The notes under the pieces were generated by a model, which worked only from the letters and a program-made list of their open reading frames with translations, had not been told where the DNA came from and searched no databases. A stretch of DNA of 64,000 bases from Roseospira marina. Lineage in GTDB: Bacteria > Pseudomonadota > Alphaproteobacteria > Rhodospirillales > Rhodospirillaceae. Position numbers and translations under genes: made by a program. The stretch covers positions 91,466-155,465 of the forward strand of contig NZ_JACIGJ010000010.1 of NCBI RefSeq assembly GCF_014197855.1. The letters are read 5' to 3'. Positions 17,825 through 28,814 of this stretch are shown piece by piece (position 1 is the first letter of the stretch; each line of letters begins with the position of its first letter).

Positions 17825-19996
17825 TCAGCCCGCGCGGACACCGGACAGGAACCGGGCCACCGTCGCGGACAGATCGGCGGCACGCTGGTTAAGATCGCTG
17901 GCCGCCGTATGCACCGCGCGCGCGGCACGGCCGGCGTCCTCCGCAGACCCGGTGACGGCGCCGATGGACGCGCTGACCGCCTGCGTGCCATTGGCGGCCT
18001 CCGCCGTGTTGCGGCTGACTTCGCTGACGGCGGCCGTCTGCTGCTCCACGGCCGCCGCCACGGCGGCAGACACCTCGCCGATACGGCCCACCGTCTCGGC
18101 GAACTGGCTGATGGCGGCGACGGTCTTTTCGGTGTTCGCCTGCACCGCGCCGATGTGGCGCCCGATTTCTTCCGTGGCGCGCGCGGTCTGACTGGCCAGA
18201 ACCTTGACCTCGTTGGCGACGATGGCGAAGCCCCGGCCGGCCTCGCCGGCGCGAGCCGCCTCGATGGACGCATTCAGGGCGAGCAGGTTGGTCTGGCTAG
18301 CGATGTCGGTGATCAGACCGATCACCTGCCCGATGTGACCGGCGGCTTCGTCGAGCGCGCGCACCTGTCCGGTGGTACGCTCGGCCTGCGCCATGGCGTC
18401 GTCCGCCGTCGTCTTGGCCTGCGTGACCTGACGCGCGATTTCGGAAATCGAGGCGGCAAGCTGCTCGGTCGCCGACGCCACGGAGTTCACGTTCGCCGAC
18501 GTATGCTCCGCCGCGCTCGCCACGGTCGCGGCCTGATCGGTGGTGTGGTCGGCGCTGCCGGTCAGGGCGTTGGCGGCCTGCTCCATCTCCCGCGCCGACG
18601 CCGTTACGGCGGTCACGACCCCGGAGACGTCCTGTTCGAACCGATCCGCCATCGCCATCAGGTCGGCGCGTCGGGCCGCCGCCGCCGCCGCGCGTTCGCG
18701 CTCCTGGTCCGCCTTCATCGTCTCCATGGCCTGGAAGTGGGACTGGAAGACCTCCATCGCGTCCGCCATGTCGCCCAGTTCGTCCGTACGCTCCCGGGCC
18801 GGGATCGCCCCCGACAGGTCGCCGTGCGCAAGCCGGTCCATGGCGGCGGTCATGGACGCCAGCGGCCGCGTAATGGTGCGCGCGAAGACCACCCCGAGGA
18901 TGCCGACCACGACCACGACCGCCACCGCGGCGATACCCATGAAGTGTCTCATATCTTCGACCGGACCGAGCACCTCCGCGACATCCGCCTCCGCGAGAAC
19001 GCCCCAGCGCACGCCATGAAAATCCACATGCCCGTAGGCCGAGATCACCGGCACATCCCGATAGTCGCGGATCTGCATCACGCCCTCGTCCCCGGCCATG
19101 GCGGCCCGCGCGGCATCGGTTTCCACCAGGATTTTCAGGATCGTGGTCGTGTCGCTGAAGCGGGAATCACTGCGCATCAACAGATCCGACCCGACCAGGT
19201 ACGCCTCGCCGGTCTCTCCCATGCCCGCGGACACCTGCATGATGTGGTCGAGGCGGCCAATCGGCATCTGATAGGCCAGCACGCCGGCATAGCGCCCCCG
19301 CTCGTCGAACACCGCGCGCGCGATGAAACTGGCCGGCGCCCCCGCCGAGGGGCCGTACGGCTCGAAGTCAACGAACGCCACGGTGTTCGGATCCGGATTG
19401 TTGGCGATGTCCCGGAACACCGTACCCAGTCCGGAGTCGGCCCAGGCCCCGGTCTTCAGGTTGGTGGCGAAGTCCAATTCCTTGAACACGGTGTAGATCA
19501 CGTCCCCGTCGGGCGAGATCAGGAAGATGTCGTAATAGCCCCGCTGCTCCTGCAGCGCGCGGAACCAGGGGTGATACACCGCGTGTTGCTCGTCGTACCA
19601 CAGACCGTCCGGTCCCGCGTCCAGACGCTGCTTCTCCCCGTCCGGGTGAGGATTGTCGGTGATGTAAATCCTTTGCAGGGCCGCGGTCACATCGTTGCCG
19701 GGCGCGTTGCGCCGGGCCGCGTCGTACCCCAGGCCGAAGTCCTTCAGCGCCCGCGCCGCCATGTCGCTGTGGGACACGATGTACAAATCGCCGTCAACGT
19801 CCTCCAGGTAGTCTGCCAGGGCGGTGGCACGGCCGATGCGAAGCACGGTCAGCTTGTCTTGCGCCTGCTCCGTCAGAGCGTGCTCCGCATAATCGTAGGC
19901 CAGCGTACCTGTCACACCGGCGGCCAGAAGAGCGACCAGGACGATCAGCACCGGCAGAACGATGGCGATGCGGAGGGACGAAAAAATCCGGGGCAT
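17825..19996 (-). CDS. Methyl-accepting chemotaxis protein with periplasmic Cache domain
   Basis: A 723-residue transmembrane chemoreceptor. TM1 spans about 10-32. The periplasmic part (about 35-375) resembles a double Cache ligand-binding domain ([26 protein letters not shown], later [15 protein letters not shown]). TM2 is at about 375-398 and HAMP follows ([22 protein letters not shown]). The cytoplasmic signalling domain has the canonical hairpin tip variant ([21 protein letters not shown], then [13 protein letters not shown]). It should bind a small extracellular ligand and regulate CheA through CheW. No che genes are adjacent, so it is an orphan receptor. Confidence 0.93.
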   Translation of the reverse strand: MPRIFSSLRIAIVLPVLIVLVALLAAGVTGTLAYDYAEHALTEQAQDKLTVLRIGRATALADYLEDVDGDLYIVSHSDMAARALKDFGLGYDAARRNAPGNDVTAALQRIYITDNPHPDGEKQRLDAGPDGLWYDEQHAVYHPWFRALQEQRGYYDIFLISPDGDVIYTVFKELDFATNLKTGAWADSGLGTVFRDIANNPDPNTVAFVDFEPYGPSAGAPASFIARAVFDERGRYAGVLAYQMPIGRLDHIMQVSAGMGETGEAYLVGSDLLMRSDSRFSDTTTILKILVETDAARAAMAGDEGVMQIRDYRDVPVISAYGHVDFHGVRWGVLAEADVAEVLGPVEDMRHFMGIAAVAVVVVVGILGVVFARTITRPLASMTAAMDRLAHGDLSGAIPARERTDELGDMADAMEVFQSHFQAMETMKADQERERAAAAAARRADLMAMADRFEQDVSGVVTAVTASAREMEQAANALTGSADHTTDQAATVASAAEHTSANVNSVASATEQLAASISEIARQVTQAKTTADDAMAQAERTTGQVRALDEAAGHIGQVIGLITDIASQTNLLALNASIEAARAGEAGRGFAIVANEVKVLASQTARATEEIGRHIGAVQANTEKTVAAISQFAETVGRIGEVSAAVAAAVEQQTAAVSEVSRNTAEAANGTQAVSASIGAVTGSAEDAGRAARAVHTAASDLNQRAADLSATVARFLSGVRAG

Positions 19997-20398
19997 AGGG
20001 GCTCTCCGCGTGGCCGGTCCGGGCGCGATAGGGGCCAGGATTCCGGAGTGTGGCCCACCGCATTCCGTGTGTCCACCCGGTCTTTTAACGATAGCATCAC
20101 TCTGAAGGCTTGGGAAAGGATGGCCAGCGCCACGCTTGGATTCATCCGGACGGCCTTAATTCAAAATTATTTTATGCGAATGCTTCCGGATTCCAGGGCC
20201 ATGTCTTAACCGCCAAGGGGCCCGCACCCTCATTCGGCGATCGCATCCCCGGACACGATGGCACCCCACCGCCCGCGCGTCCGCCTGGGGACCCCATTCA
20301 CCTGTGTCGGGAGGTGTGAGTCTGGTAACGCGCGGGCAACTGGTGTAAGTCGGGGACCATTCCACGTCATGCACGATCAACAGGGGCCCAGAACGACC
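19997..20398. other. Intergenic region between the chemoreceptor and yebC
   Basis: About 400 bases between divergent genes. A short AT-richer patch at 20155-20175 is the only place resembling a promoter. No hairpin-plus-T terminator, RNA gene or convincing small gene is seen. Confidence 0.45.
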
Positions 20399-21160
20399 AT
20401 GGCCGGTCATTCCCAGTTCAAGAACATCATGTACCGCAAGGGCGGTCAGGACGCGAAGCGCGCCAAGCTGTTCACCAAGCTGGCACGCGAGATCACGGTC
20501 TCCTGCAAGACGGGCTCGCCGGATCCGGACGCCAACCCGCGCCTGCGCGCCGCCATTTCCGCCGCCAAGCAAGCCTCCATGCCCAAGGACAACATCGAGC
20601 GGGCGATGGCCAAGGCCACCTCGTCCGCCGATGCCGACACGCTGGAGGAGTTGCGCTATGAAGGCTATGGTCCCGGCAACGTGGCGGTCATCGTCGAGTG
20701 CCTGTCGGACAACCGCAACCGCACCGCCGCCGAGGTCCGCGCCGCCTTCAACAAGCACGGCGGGACCATGGGCGAGACCAACTCGGTCGCGTTCAACTTC
20801 GAACGGGTCGGCTATGTCCGCTACCCGGCCGAGGCCGGCGATCCCGACGCCATGCTGGAAGCGGCCATCGAAGCGGGCGCCGATGACGTCGTCAGCGACA
20901 TGAGCGAAGAGGGCGGCGGGCACGACATCTATTGCCAGCCGGACGACCTGAACGCCGTGCGCGAGGCCCTGACGGCCGCCAAGGGCGAGCCGGAGACGGC
21001 CCGTCTGGACTGGCGCCCGATGAACACCATTCCCGTCGATGAGTCCGCCGCCCAGACGCTGCTGAAGTTCCTGGACGTGCTGGACGACAACGACGACGTT
21101 CAGCGGGTCGCGGCGAACTATGAGATGGCCGACGAGATCATGCAGAAGCTGAGCGCGTAG
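20399..21160 (+). CDS. yebC: YebC/PmpR family protein
   Basis: A 253-residue YebC-type protein starting [20 protein letters not shown]; family members begin MAGHSKWxNIxxRKxxQDA, which fixes the ATG at 20399. The three-domain family pattern continues with [40 protein letters not shown] and [18 protein letters not shown]. YebC proteins were long annotated as transcriptional regulators; recent work links several to relieving ribosome stalling at proline stretches. The window encodes several very Pro-rich proteins (for example TolA). The gene heads the ruvCA cluster, as in many proteobacteria. Confidence 0.95.
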   Translation: MAGHSQFKNIMYRKGGQDAKRAKLFTKLAREITVSCKTGSPDPDANPRLRAAISAAKQASMPKDNIERAMAKATSSADADTLEELRYEGYGPGNVAVIVECLSDNRNRTAAEVRAAFNKHGGTMGETNSVAFNFERVGYVRYPAEAGDPDAMLEAAIEAGADDVVSDMSEEGGGHDIYCQPDDLNAVREALTAAKGEPETARLDWRPMNTIPVDESAAQTLLKFLDVLDDNDDVQRVAANYEMADEIMQKLSA

Positions 21161-21213
21161 GCAGGACGACGATCCCCGAGGGGTCCCGACCGCTCGGCCG
21201 TGAGGGACGGAGC

Positions 21214-21714
21214 ATGCGCATCCTGGGGCTGGATCCGGGCCTGCGGGTCACGGGCTGGGGCATCGTGGAGGCGGCGGGCAACCGCCTGTCCCACATCGCC
21301 GACGGCGTCGTGACCAGCGACGAGCGGGACTCGCTGGCCGCGCGGCTGGCGCAGCTCCACGACGGCGTGATGGCGGTCATCGACCAGTTCGCCCCGGCCG
21401 AGGCGGCGGTGGAGGAAACCTTCGTCAACCGCAACCCGGTCAGCACCCTGAAGCTGGGGCAGGCGCGCGGCGTCGTGATGCTCGCTCCGGCGCGCTGCGG
21501 CCTGCCGGTGGCGGAATACACCCCGAACGCCATCAAGAAGGCCGTGGTCGGGCGCGGCCATGCCGAGAAGGCCCAGGTCGAACTGATGGTGCGCACACTG
21601 CTACCCGGAGCCGACCCGGCGCGGGCGGACGCGGCCGATGCGCTCGCCGTCGCCATCTGTCATGCGCACCTGCGGGCCAGCCAGCGGGCGCTCCTTGCGG
21701 GAACCACCCGATGA
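21214..21714 (+). CDS. ruvC: Holliday junction resolvase RuvC
   Basis: A 166-residue RuvC. The four catalytic acids are present: D7 in [13 protein letters not shown]67/E68 in AAVEETFVN, and D139 and D142 in [14 protein letters not shown]. The dimeric enzyme cuts four-way junctions held by RuvAB. The gene overlaps ruvA by four bases (ATGA), so the pair is translationally coupled. The start ATG at 21214 follows a GGGACGGAGC purine stretch. Confidence 0.97.
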   Translation: MRILGLDPGLRVTGWGIVEAAGNRLSHIADGVVTSDERDSLAARLAQLHDGVMAVIDQFAPAEAAVEETFVNRNPVSTLKLGQARGVVMLAPARCGLPVAEYTPNAIKKAVVGRGHAEKAQVELMVRTLLPGADPARADAADALAVAICHAHLRASQRALLAGTTR

Positions 21715-22352
21715 TCGCGGCCCTGCGCGGCATCGTGCTGGAGGCCGGGGAGGACGGGCTGGTCCTGGACGTGCACGGCGTCGGCTATCTGGTGTTCTGC
21801 TCCGGGCGGACGCTGGCGCGCCTGCCCGCGCCCGGCGGCGAGGTCGCCCTGGTGGTCGAAACCCAGGTGCGCGAGGACCACATCCACCTGTATGGCTTCA
21901 TTGATGCCCTGGAGCGGGACTGCTTCCGCCTGCTGTCCACCGTGCAGGGGGTCGGGGCCAAGGTCGCGCTGGCGATCCTGTCCGTGGTGCCGGCGGAGCA
22001 GATGGGCCGTGTCTTGGCCGCGCAGGACAAGGCCATGCTGACCCGCGCGGCGGGGGTGGGGCCGAAGCTGGCCGGGCGCATCGTGGCGGAGCTGAAGGAT
22101 AAGGCCGCGCGCTTGGGCGCCCTGCCGGTGGCGAGCCCGGCCGGAGTGGCGCTGCCCGATGTGCCGGCCGCGACCAGCGCCGGACTGGCGGGCGGTGTGG
22201 TGGACGATGCGACCTCCGCCCTGGTCAACCTGGGTTATGGCCGCGCCGAGGCCTGGACCGCCGCGTCCGAAGCCGCATCCGCCCTGGGAGACGCCGCCAC
22301 CGTCGAAACGACGCTGGGGGAAGCATTGCGGGCGTTGGGACGGGGGGAATGA
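21711..22352 (+). CDS. ruvA: Holliday junction branch migration protein RuvA
   Basis: A 213-residue RuvA. Domain I begins [28 protein letters not shown]. The two helix-hairpin-helix motifs are at [18 protein letters not shown] and [21 protein letters not shown]. The C-terminal domain III ([18 protein letters not shown]) normally contacts RuvB. The gene is intact. In most relatives ruvB follows within a few bases; here an AT-rich insert of about 2.3 kb separates them. Confidence 0.97.
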   Translation: MIAALRGIVLEAGEDGLVLDVHGVGYLVFCSGRTLARLPAPGGEVALVVETQVREDHIHLYGFIDALERDCFRLLSTVQGVGAKVALAILSVVPAEQMGRVLAAQDKAMLTRAAGVGPKLAGRIVAELKDKAARLGALPVASPAGVALPDVPAATSAGLAGGVVDDATSALVNLGYGRAEAWTAASEAASALGDAATVETTLGEALRALGRGE

Positions 22353-22573
22353 AAGGCTATCGGATTATTCCCATTTCAAAATCAGCGCGAAACTTTAAGG
22401 AGAAATGAACCTGGAAAACCCTTATTAGGATCTGCATGCCTGAACAGAATTCGATGGCGATATCGTTGCATCAGATGTACCTTTAACATGTCAAATTAGC
22501 TCAGTGCGAGGTTATTTGGTCGACTTTGAACAGCCTCTGTCTTTCGAATTCTGAAGGCGGCCTCACTTGGGTT

Positions 22574-22579
22574 AAGGAG
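22574..22579 (+). promoter_or_regulatory. Ribosome binding site that fixes the ATPase start
   Basis: AAGGAG lies 6 bases before the ATG at 22586. This makes that ATG a better start than the in-frame TTG at 22526, which has no such site. Confidence 0.75.
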
Positions 22580-22585
22580 CGACAA

Positions 22586-24551
22586 ATGGTAACGCGACCT
22601 GGAATTAACGGAAATTTTGATTTCTCACTGTACTCGTATGCGACGTCTAGAGTAATTGAACGATTTTCAGAATATTTTTATGTGACAAGATCAAATAAAC
22701 CTATTAGTATTAATAATAGTAAATACGAATTTATTTTAATGAGAACTTCAGATGATTTAGCTCTTTCGCTCAATGTCGAACGAGAAATAGCAGTTGTTTT
22801 TGCTGATTACGAAACATTTGAAGCGCGCACCCTATCTACTTACGACTATATTTATCAAATATTTGATGATAACAGAGTCGAGAAATCACTTCGCTTTCTT
22901 GTCAGTAGAGATCAAAATATAAAAGATAGCATCAGCCTTTACTGCAGCCAGGAGCCAGAGTACCCAGTTGTTATACCGTTTAAGTATGATGATTTTGAGA
23001 TAATAAACAAAGATGTAATTTCTAGCGCAATACGAAGAAACTATCTGACGCGCGACTTATTTGGCCACCAATCGCCACTAAAGCAAGAATATTTCTTCTT
23101 CGGGAGAAATAATCTTGCAACAGAGGTAATCGATGAACATAAATCTGGTCAAAATAGTGGTTTATTTGGACTTAGAAAGAGCGGCAAAACCTCTACTATT
23201 TATGCAATACAGCGTCGCGCGAGAACATTGGGGGCAAAAACCTTATTTATCGACTGCCAAGACCCTGCGGTTTATGGAAAAAAATATAGCGAACTACTAG
23301 AATACATTGTAAGAGAATTAAGAAACGAGCTGTCTTTAAAAAAGATTAACGTATCCCTTGGAGAAAAAGAGGACGAAGTATCCGAAAAATTTAGAGAAGC
23401 AATGGCATCTCTTCTTGGACAACTTCGCTCTGATCTTCTGATAATATTTGATGAAATTGAAAACATTTCTCCAAAAACAGCGGCGTCTGAACATTGGCGC
23501 TCAGGTAATGACGCCCTACTATTTTGGCATATTTTGCGCTCATTTTTTCAGAAGCCATCTAAGTACAAAATAACTTTTTGTTTTGTTGGAACAAACCCAA
23601 ATCTATTTGAAGAACCAAAAATAAACGATATAGACAATCCCGTATATCTTTTTGCCCCGAAAACATTTATACCAATGCTCAGCATTGAAGATACAAAAAA
23701 AATGATAAAGAGGCTTTCTTATTTCATGGGCCTTATATTTGATGACAAAGTAATAACAAATATACACTCTATGTTCGGAGGGCATCCTTTTTTTTATACG
23801 ACAACTCTGTAGCAATATACATAAAACCGCACCCCACATCCGACCCGTTCACGTGTCCATAAGAATGTGTGAACAATCCAGACTATCAGCTTGGTCCGAC
23901 ATCAATACCTATGTAGGCCAAATTATTCACTCCTTAAAATCGTTTTATCCTGATGAGTACGAAATGATCTGCTATCTCGCCTCAGGCGATACATCAACAT
24001 TTAATTCCATCGCAATCTCAATGCCTCAATTTACGGAGCACCTAATCGGTTATGGTATTATTGTAAAAAGAGGCGATGATTTCGAATTTTCCTTTGAAGC
24101 TATACTCGATTCCATGAAAAATATTTTAAATTCAAATACATATTACGATGAAAAAAAAGTTCGAATAGAAATTTCCGAGCGGCGAAATTCGGTTGAGGAA
24201 AATTTCAGAACTTTTCTATACTACTGGTCTCTAAATTTAAACGATGATGTATAGATATCAATACTTAATTCTTGCCTTGACGAAAAAACCAGAAATCGAA
24301 TCAACACAAATAAGCGTAATGAATTATTTTCTAGAAACAGAAGTCCACTATATTTTGTTGATTTGATGGCGTTTGTTGACAAATGCTCGGCTCTAGATTC
24401 AACTGAATACACAAAACATGATATTAAATCCGCAATATCCATTGTCAATAAATATAGGATAGATGCCCATGCAAAAACAATAACGAAAAATGAATATGAT
24501 AAAGTAAACAAATCTCTAATCGTTCTTGAGTCGATAACGTCTCCACCATAG
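22586..24551 (+). pseudogene. Defence-type P-loop ATPase with C-terminal HEPN-like region, broken by a frameshift and an amber stop
   Basis: The first frame (22586-23812) has an unknown N-terminal domain (about 1-170), a Walker A (GLFGLRKSGKTS, about 193-203), a Walker B (LLIIFDEIE, about 284-292) and a sensor-like FCFVGTN (about 331-337). After FGGHPFF it runs into a stop. Removing one T from the T8 run at 23788-23795 restores IRQLCSNIHK, the phrase expected after GGHPF in such ATPases. This frame then runs to 24254, where a TAG interrupts it, and continues in frame to 24551. The tail contains SPLYFVDLMAFVDKC and NKYRIDAHAKTI, resembling Swt1-type HEPN domains. The restored length is about 654 residues. 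It could be a dead defence gene or one using slippage and readthrough. Confidence 0.75.
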
Positions 24552-24700
24552 GGATTTATTTCTTTGTACGCAGCCCAGAATAAATATGATTAATCAATGC
24601 AAAAAAAAATGACCGCCTCATTATACTTCCATCCGTTCTTTTTTCTCAAAAAACTTCTTTAGCTACGCCGCCGTATCGCATCCCCCCGGCACTCGGTAGT

Positions 24701-25821
<1,121 letters not shown>

Positions 25822-25825
<4 letters not shown>

Positions 25826-26334
25826 CCGCCGATATGGATCCCGCGCCCCAAGGTGGCCTGTTTCGGGGCGCCACGCATGTGATGCCGATCCGGGTGTATT
25901 ACGAGAACACCGACGCGGGCGGCATCGTCTATCACGCCGACTACCTAAACTTCGCCGAGCGCGCCCGCACCGAGATGATGCGCCGCTTCGGGCTGGCGCA
26001 CCGCGACCTGATGGAGGAGGCCGGGGTGGCCTTCGCCGTCCAGCAGGCCCACGCCACCTACCGCCGACCCGCCCGCCTGGACGACCTGCTGATGGTCGAA
26101 ACGGAGGTGCTGGAGGTCGGCGGCGCCAGCATGCGTGTGCGCCAGAACATCACGCGCGACGGCGAGCTGATGGTCGCCATCGAGCTGCGGCTGGCCATGA
26201 TCAACGCCCGGGGCCGGCCCGACCGCATCCCCGCCTCGCTGCGGCGGGCGCTGCAAGAGCACCTGCGAACCCACCCGACCGGGGGCGACGCGCCCGACGC
26301 GCGCCCTCGGCACGACCGCCCCGCCCACGTTTAG
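25822..26334 (+). CDS. ybgC: Tol-Pal system-associated acyl-CoA thioesterase
   Basis: A 170-residue hot-dog fold thioesterase. The 4HBT signature is clear: [32 protein letters not shown], with the catalytic Asp in TDAGG. YbgC hydrolyses short acyl-CoA or acyl-ACP and is normally the first gene of the tol-pal cluster. The TTG at 25822 overlaps the ruvB stop by four bases; an in-frame ATG at 25834 is an alternative start. The C-terminal 25 residues are low-complexity. Confidence 0.93.
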
Positions 26335-26357
26335 CCACGGACCGTGACGGACAGACC

Positions 26358-27308
26358 ATGGACACTGTGATCCTCGACATCGGCGCCGCGCTGAGCCATC
26401 TCGCGCACAGCCTCACCCAGGGTGCCGCCGGGTTCGCCGACCTGGTGCAGGCGCAGCCGCCGTCGCCCTCGGCCGCCCCGGTCGGCGAGGCCGCCCGCGA
26501 ACTGCTGCCCGGCGCGACCGGCGCGGCCGGCGCGGCGGGTGGCATGCCAGCGGGCGCCGCCGGCGGGCACGGCCTCGCGGCGACCAAGCTGGACCCGCTC
26601 AGCCTGTTCTGGCAGGCGGACATCATCGTCAAGGCCGTGATGCTCATGCTGATCTCGGCCTCGGTCTGGTCCTGGGCCATCATCATCGACAAGTCCATGC
26701 GCTTGAAGATGCTGTACCGGCGCGCCAATGCGTTCGAGGACCGGTTCTGGTCCGGCGGCTCGCTGGAGGATCTGTGCGACCGCATGGGGCCGAACCCGAA
26801 GGACCCGATGACGTCGCTGTTCCTCGCCGCCATGCGGGAGTGGCGCCGCGCCACCGGACGCGAGGGCGGGGCCACCCTGTCCGCCAGCCTGGGACAGCGC
26901 ATCGACCGCGTCATGCAAATCACCATGAGCCGCGAGATCGACGGGCTGGAACGGCGCCTGGGCTTCCTGGCCTCGACCGGCTCGGTCGCGCCCTTCGTTG
27001 GGCTGTTCGGCACCGTCTGGGGCATCATGAACAGCTTCCACGCCATCGGCGCGTCGAAGGACACCAGCCTCGCCACGGTCGCCCCGGGCATCGCGGAAGC
27101 CCTGTTCGCCACCGCCATCGGTCTGGTCGCGGCCATCCCGGCGGTGGTCGCCTACAACAAGCTGTCCACCGACATCGACCGCTACGCCCGCCGACTGGAG
27201 GCGTTCGCCGGTGAGTTCAGCGCCATCCTGTCCCGCCAGATTGAGGAGCGCATCCATCCGACCCCCCGGTCGGAGCGACTGCACCTCAACGGCGACCGCG
27301 ACGACTGA
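26358..27308 (+). CDS. tolQ: Tol-Pal system protein TolQ
   Basis: A 316-residue inner membrane protein of the MotA/TolQ/ExbB family. With TolR it forms the proton-driven motor that energises TolA during cell constriction. TM1 is at about 90-110 (VMLMLISASVWSWAIIIDKS); TM2 and TM3 carry VAPFVGLFGTVWGIMNSF and GIAEALFATAIGLVAAIPAVVAYN. About 75 Ala/Gly/Pro-rich residues precede the usual family start, including a TGAAGAAGGMPAG stretch. The ATG at 26358 is the first that does not overlap ybgC. It is 23 bases after ybgC and 55 before tolR. Confidence 0.95.
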   Translation: MDTVILDIGAALSHLAHSLTQGAAGFADLVQAQPPSPSAAPVGEAARELLPGATGAAGAAGGMPAGAAGGHGLAATKLDPLSLFWQADIIVKAVMLMLISASVWSWAIIIDKSMRLKMLYRRANAFEDRFWSGGSLEDLCDRMGPNPKDPMTSLFLAAMREWRRATGREGGATLSASLGQRIDRVMQITMSREIDGLERRLGFLASTGSVAPFVGLFGTVWGIMNSFHAIGASKDTSLATVAPGIAEALFATAIGLVAAIPAVVAYNKLSTDIDRYARRLEAFAGEFSAILSRQIEERIHPTPRSERLHLNGDRDD

Positions 27309-27363
27309 CCCCGACGCCGAGCCCCCAAAGCTCCCACGTCCCAAGCGGAGAGAGGCCGAAAGC

Positions 27364-27807
27364 ATGGGTGCCAGCCTGCAACCGCGCGGCGGCGGCGGAA
27401 GCCGTCCCCGGCGCCGCCCGATGAGCGAGATCAACGTCACGCCGATGGTCGACGTGATGCTGGTGCTGCTCGTCATCTTTATGGTGACCGCGCCCTTGTT
27501 GGTGACGGGCGTGGACGTGGACCTGCCGCGCGCCAGCAGCCCCAGCCTGGATCAGGACAACACCGCCCTGACGGTGACGGTGCAGGGCGACGGCCGGCTG
27601 TTCATCAATCAGACGGAGGTCCCACTGAGCGCGTTGGCGGCCCGCATGGATGCCATCACCGGCGCCAACCCCGACGCCCGCGTGTACGTGCGCGGCGACG
27701 AGGGCGTGCCCTACGGCCGCGTCATGGCGGCCATGGGCGCGCTGTACGACGCCGGCTACCGGCGCGTGGCGCTGATCACCCAACCGCCGTCCGGCGCGGC
27801 GCGATAA
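27364..27807 (+). CDS. tolR: Tol-Pal system protein TolR
   Basis: A 147-residue ExbD/TolR protein. A Gly/Arg-rich cytoplasmic start precedes [27 protein letters not shown], where the Asp in MVD is the conserved proton-path residue of the single TM helix. The periplasmic domain includes [20 protein letters not shown] and [18 protein letters not shown]. It partners TolQ. The ATG at 27364 follows GGAGAGAGG. Confidence 0.96.
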   Translation: MGASLQPRGGGGSRPRRRPMSEINVTPMVDVMLVLLVIFMVTAPLLVTGVDVDLPRASSPSLDQDNTALTVTVQGDGRLFINQTEVPLSALAARMDAITGANPDARVYVRGDEGVPYGRVMAAMGALYDAGYRRVALITQPPSGAAR

Positions 27808-27823
27808 GGTCCCAGGTCCCATC

Positions 27824-28762
27824 ATGACCCGCGGCGTTGTTATTTCCGGTGTGGTGCATATCGCGGTCCTGCTGCTGGCGTGGCTGGGCCTGCCCCAGGT
27901 GTTGCGCGCCCCGCCGGAGCGCCAGCCACTGGTGGTCGAACTGGTGGAGATCGCCGACGAGACCACCTCGGTCACGCCGGAGCCCACACCACCGCAACCC
28001 GAGCAGAAACCCGAGCCGGAGCCGCGCCCACAGCCGACTCCGCCCCCGCAGCCGCAGCCGGTCCAGCCACCGCCCGAGCCGGAACCCGAACCCGAGCCGG
28101 AGCCGGAACCCGAACCCGTGCCGGAACCCGCACCCGAGCCCGAACCGCAGCCTGAACCTGCGCCCGAGCCCGAACCGGAGCCTGCGCCGGCCCCGCCGCC
28201 CGAGCCGGAACCCGAGCCGGAACCGGAACCCCAACCGGAGCCGGAGGCCGCCACGCCCCCGCCGCCGCTGCCCACGACAAAGCCGACGGCACCGCCGCGT
28301 CCCCAACGCGCAACACCGCCGCCGGCCGAGACGCCGCAACCGCGCGAGGACAGCGCCGACGCCGTGGTCGACGATCTGCTGCGCAATCTGCTCGATCAGC
28401 CGTCGCAGGCCACGCCGCCGCCCTCCAACAGCGGCGGCCGCCTGTCGGACCGGCAGACCATGACGGAGCTGGACGCGATCAAGAAGCGCATCGCCGATCA
28501 CGTGCGCGAAAACTGGCGATTCAACGCCGGAGGCCGCAACGTGATGGAGATGGCCGCCGAAATCCGGGTGCGCGTGCAGCCCGACGGCACCGTGACCGGC
28601 GTGCAGATCGTCGGCGGGACCGGACGCTACGGGTCGGACCCGCTTTTCACGGCGTTCGCGGAGTCCGCCCGACGGGCTGTACTCATCGCCAGCCCGCTGC
28701 CGATCCCGCGCGAGTATTATGACCAGTTGAACGACTTCACGTTCGTCTTCACACCCCAGTGA
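27824..28762 (+). CDS. tolA: TolA-like energy transducer with long Pro-Glu repeat
   Basis: A 312-residue TolA/TonB-type protein. The N-terminal TM helix is at about 5-25 ([20 protein letters not shown]). A periplasm-spanning rod of PEPEP repeats (about 55-155) replaces the usual Ala/Lys-rich helical TolA domain II. The C-terminal globular domain (about 215-312) has [35 protein letters not shown] and [14 protein letters not shown]. Its place after tolR identifies it as TolA, although the rod looks TonB-like. tolB and pal do not follow: the next gene is a chemoreceptor on the other strand. Confidence 0.88.
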   Translation: MTRGVVISGVVHIAVLLLAWLGLPQVLRAPPERQPLVVELVEIADETTSVTPEPTPPQPEQKPEPEPRPQPTPPPQPQPVQPPPEPEPEPEPEPEPEPVPEPAPEPEPQPEPAPEPEPEPAPAPPPEPEPEPEPEPQPEPEAATPPPPLPTTKPTAPPRPQRATPPPAETPQPREDSADAVVDDLLRNLLDQPSQATPPPSNSGGRLSDRQTMTELDAIKKRIADHVRENWRFNAGGRNVMEMAAEIRVRVQPDGTVTGVQIVGGTGRYGSDPLFTAFAESARRAVLIASPLPIPREYYDQLNDFTFVFTPQ

Positions 28763-28774
28763 CTCGGACCGGAT

Positions 28775-28803
28775 CCGGGCCGGCCGTCTCAAGGCCGGCC
28801 CGG
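28775..28803. terminator. Hairpin between convergent tolA and chemoreceptor genes
   Basis: An 11-bp perfect stem (CCGGGCCGGCC / GGCCGGCCCGG) with a 7-base loop lies between the two stop codons. No T-tract follows on either strand, so termination is plausible but not certain. Confidence 0.5.
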
Positions 28804-28814
28804 TCGGCGCGGGG

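Larger units (their letters stand above)
22353..24700. other. AT-rich inserted island between ruvA and ruvB
   Basis: Base composition and codon use change abruptly just after the ruvA stop and return to the GC-rich pattern at the ruvB start. The insert holds one decayed ATPase gene and short flanks (22353-22585 and 24552-24700) with no recognisable genes, integrase, transposase or inverted repeats. A tiny frame MNLENPY with its own AAGGAG lies at 22404-22427. The composition indicates recent acquisition from an AT-rich donor. The entry mechanism is not visible. Confidence 0.85.

Noticed and set aside
22404..22427. Leader peptide MNLENPY after ruvA
   Set aside because: It has a good ribosome binding site but is only seven codons and no attenuator hairpin follows.
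23853..24254. Independent 133-residue gene in the AT-rich island
   Set aside because: No ribosome binding site; the frame is joined to the ATPase by deleting one T in the T8 run, giving a continuous protein.
24363..24551. Separate 62-residue gene after the ATPase
   Set aside because: It is in the same frame as the preceding fragment, separated only by a TAG, and its content fits the end of the same protein.
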